Assembly: GCA_965661575.1 (NCBI GenBank)
Contig: CBFIEJ010000047.1
Coordinates: forward strand, 1 to 15,462
Direction: 5' to 3'
Source: UA16 sp965661575
GTDB taxonomy: Bacteria > Bacteroidota > Bacteroidia > Flavobacteriales_D > Sanyastnellaceae
Length of the DNA stretch: 15,462 nucleotides
The notes beneath the pieces were generated by a model. It saw nothing but the letters and a program-made list of their open reading frames with translations. It ran no database searches and had not been told where the DNA came from. Within the stretch, counting starts at the first letter, position 1. The number at the start of each line of letters is the position of its first letter. The position numbers and the translations under genes are program-made. Below, in pieces: positions 14,677-15,462 of this stretch.

Positions 14677-15462
14677 TCAATCGCAATCTTCGCCAAAGAG
14701 CGTTAGGAATACCAATAGGTCATTCGATCCAATGATGTCATTGTCATCGAAATCATAGACGCCCGCCCATTCATTGCTAAAGGCTGAGAGGAAAAGGAGA
14801 AAGTCTCCCACATTGACCGTAGCGTCTGCGTTGAAGTCTCCCGGGCAGAACCCACCAGGCAAGAATCCAGCACCGCCGCAGCCTTCCGAAAGTTCGGGGA
14901 AGACATAACCCTCAGCACAATGAAAGGCTTGTATGCCCACCTCAATGCCAATCTGTCGGGCACGTCCATCATCCATAGGTGGGTGAATGCCACCCCACAT
15001 GCGAGAAAGCGCGCTTTCGTTGGCTGCGTCGTAGTACGTCGCCCATTGAAGCTCGAAATTTTGAGAAGGGCCGTCTTCAAATACCAAAAATTGGTTCATG
15101 GTTACAGGCCAAGAACCGAGCCCACCCGGGAAGTACTCGCTTCCTGTGAGCAAGGTCAATACTTCTGCGGCTGCGCGCGAGAAGGTGGAGTGTCCACTGA
15201 CATAGCCTGCGAACGGAGGAGTCACAAAGGACGGGCGTTGGTACGGCCACCAATTTTTGGCCAAGATCCATCCCACGCCGGCTTCATCGATGAATGGAAC
15301 TTCGACATAGTCAGGACCACGCCACGCATACACTTTGATTTCGCCGATTGCGTCGGGATTCCATGTGGCCAAGGGATCACCTTCTTCAACCACTTCGATG
15401 TAACCTGGTATGAGAGGCAAGCCCGAAGGATGGTAATTGGTGAGCGTTGTGTCGCTGCTTTG
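14677..15462 (-). CDS. Secreted vanadium-dependent haloperoxidase / PAP2-type enzyme with dockerin-like C-terminus (5' partial)
   Basis: The frame stays open to the window edge, so the N-terminus is missing; 261 residues are visible. All three parts of the vanadate/phosphate-binding signature are present: K-x6-RP as KNWWPYQRP (bases 15258-15232), SGH in YVSGHSTFS (P of PSGH replaced by V; His at 15192-15190), and S-R-x5-H-x3-D as SRMWGGIHPPMD (15006-14971). Spacing and the surrounding sequence (AAAEVLTLLTGS, WATYYDAANESALSRMW, GxxIGxxVG) fit bacterial vanadium haloperoxidases better than lipid phosphatases, and no membrane segments are seen. Halide preference cannot be told. After a Cys-Gly-rich linker come two EF-hand/dockerin-like loops, DFNADATVNVGD and DFDDNDIIGSND, each followed by an L-L/F-L helix, and the end is LFGEDCD. 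It is probably secreted or surface-held (inference). Confidence 0.87.
   Translation of the reverse strand, partial: QSSDTTLTNYHPSGLPLIPGYIEVVEEGDPLATWNPDAIGEIKVYAWRGPDYVEVPFIDEAGVGWILAKNWWPYQRPSFVTPPFAGYVSGHSTFSRAAAEVLTLLTGSEYFPGGLGSWPVTMNQFLVFEDGPSQNFELQWATYYDAANESALSRMWGGIHPPMDDGRARQIGIEVGIQAFHCAEGYVFPELSEGCGGAGFLPGGFCPGDFNADATVNVGDFLLFLSAFSNEWAGVYDFDDNDIIGSNDLLVFLTLFGEDCD

Overview
The window looks like chromosome of a Bacteroidota bacterium, most likely a marine Flavobacteriales lineage of the Cryomorphaceae/Schleiferiaceae kind (inference). Signs are: the secreted-protein style (Ig-like modules, paired GC...NY.P.A...DDGSC repeats, a dockerin-like C-terminus); a Nudix/winged-helix regulator of the Bacteroidota type; a tRNA-guanine transglycosylase without the zinc cysteines; a secreted protein of the family often labelled 'asparagine synthetase B' next to dnaB; a SiaB-like (DUF6272) ATPase-fold protein; starts without clear Shine-Dalgarno sequences; and several TAnnTTTG -7 promoter elements. 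Base composition is moderate and even, and I see no prophage, insertion sequence or CRISPR array.

Layout. 1-1261 (+): C-terminal part of a large secreted modular protein. 1504-2211 (-): Nudix-like transcription regulator. 2293-3663 (-): lipoprotein of unknown function. 3774-6688 (+): replicative helicase dnaB, then a secreted 'asparagine synthetase B'-like protein. 6724-10279 (-): a co-directional run which, in transcription order, is a DUF554 membrane protein, a membrane-anchored lysozyme-fold enzyme, a WYL regulator, a small orphan ORF and a SiaB-like protein. 10316-12584 (+): tgt and an LptF/LptG-type permease, 4 bases apart. 12598-14368 (-): era and ispE, 13 bases apart, converging on the permease. 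14444-14624 (+): a self-contained initiator tRNA unit with Bacteroidota promoter, a strong leader hairpin, tRNA-fMet and an intrinsic terminator. 14677-15462 (-): C-terminal part of a secreted vanadium-dependent haloperoxidase/PAP2-type enzyme.

How the parts relate. The middle is housekeeping (replication, queuosine modification, LPS export, 30S maturation, isoprenoid precursors, translation initiation). The two ends hold unrelated secreted proteins that finish with the same kind of module: an EF-hand/dockerin-like loop, an L-L-x-x-L-x-x-F helix and a terminal F-G-x-x-C-acidic tail. I find this the most interesting signal: it may be a C-terminal calcium-binding, sorting or anchoring signal distinct from the usual type IX secretion tails. 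Other points of note are the haloperoxidase with all three metal-site motifs, the Nudix regulator whose catalytic box has decayed, the orphan SiaB-like protein, and the hairpin just upstream of tRNA-fMet.

All calls come from reading sequence and motifs; no database search was run.
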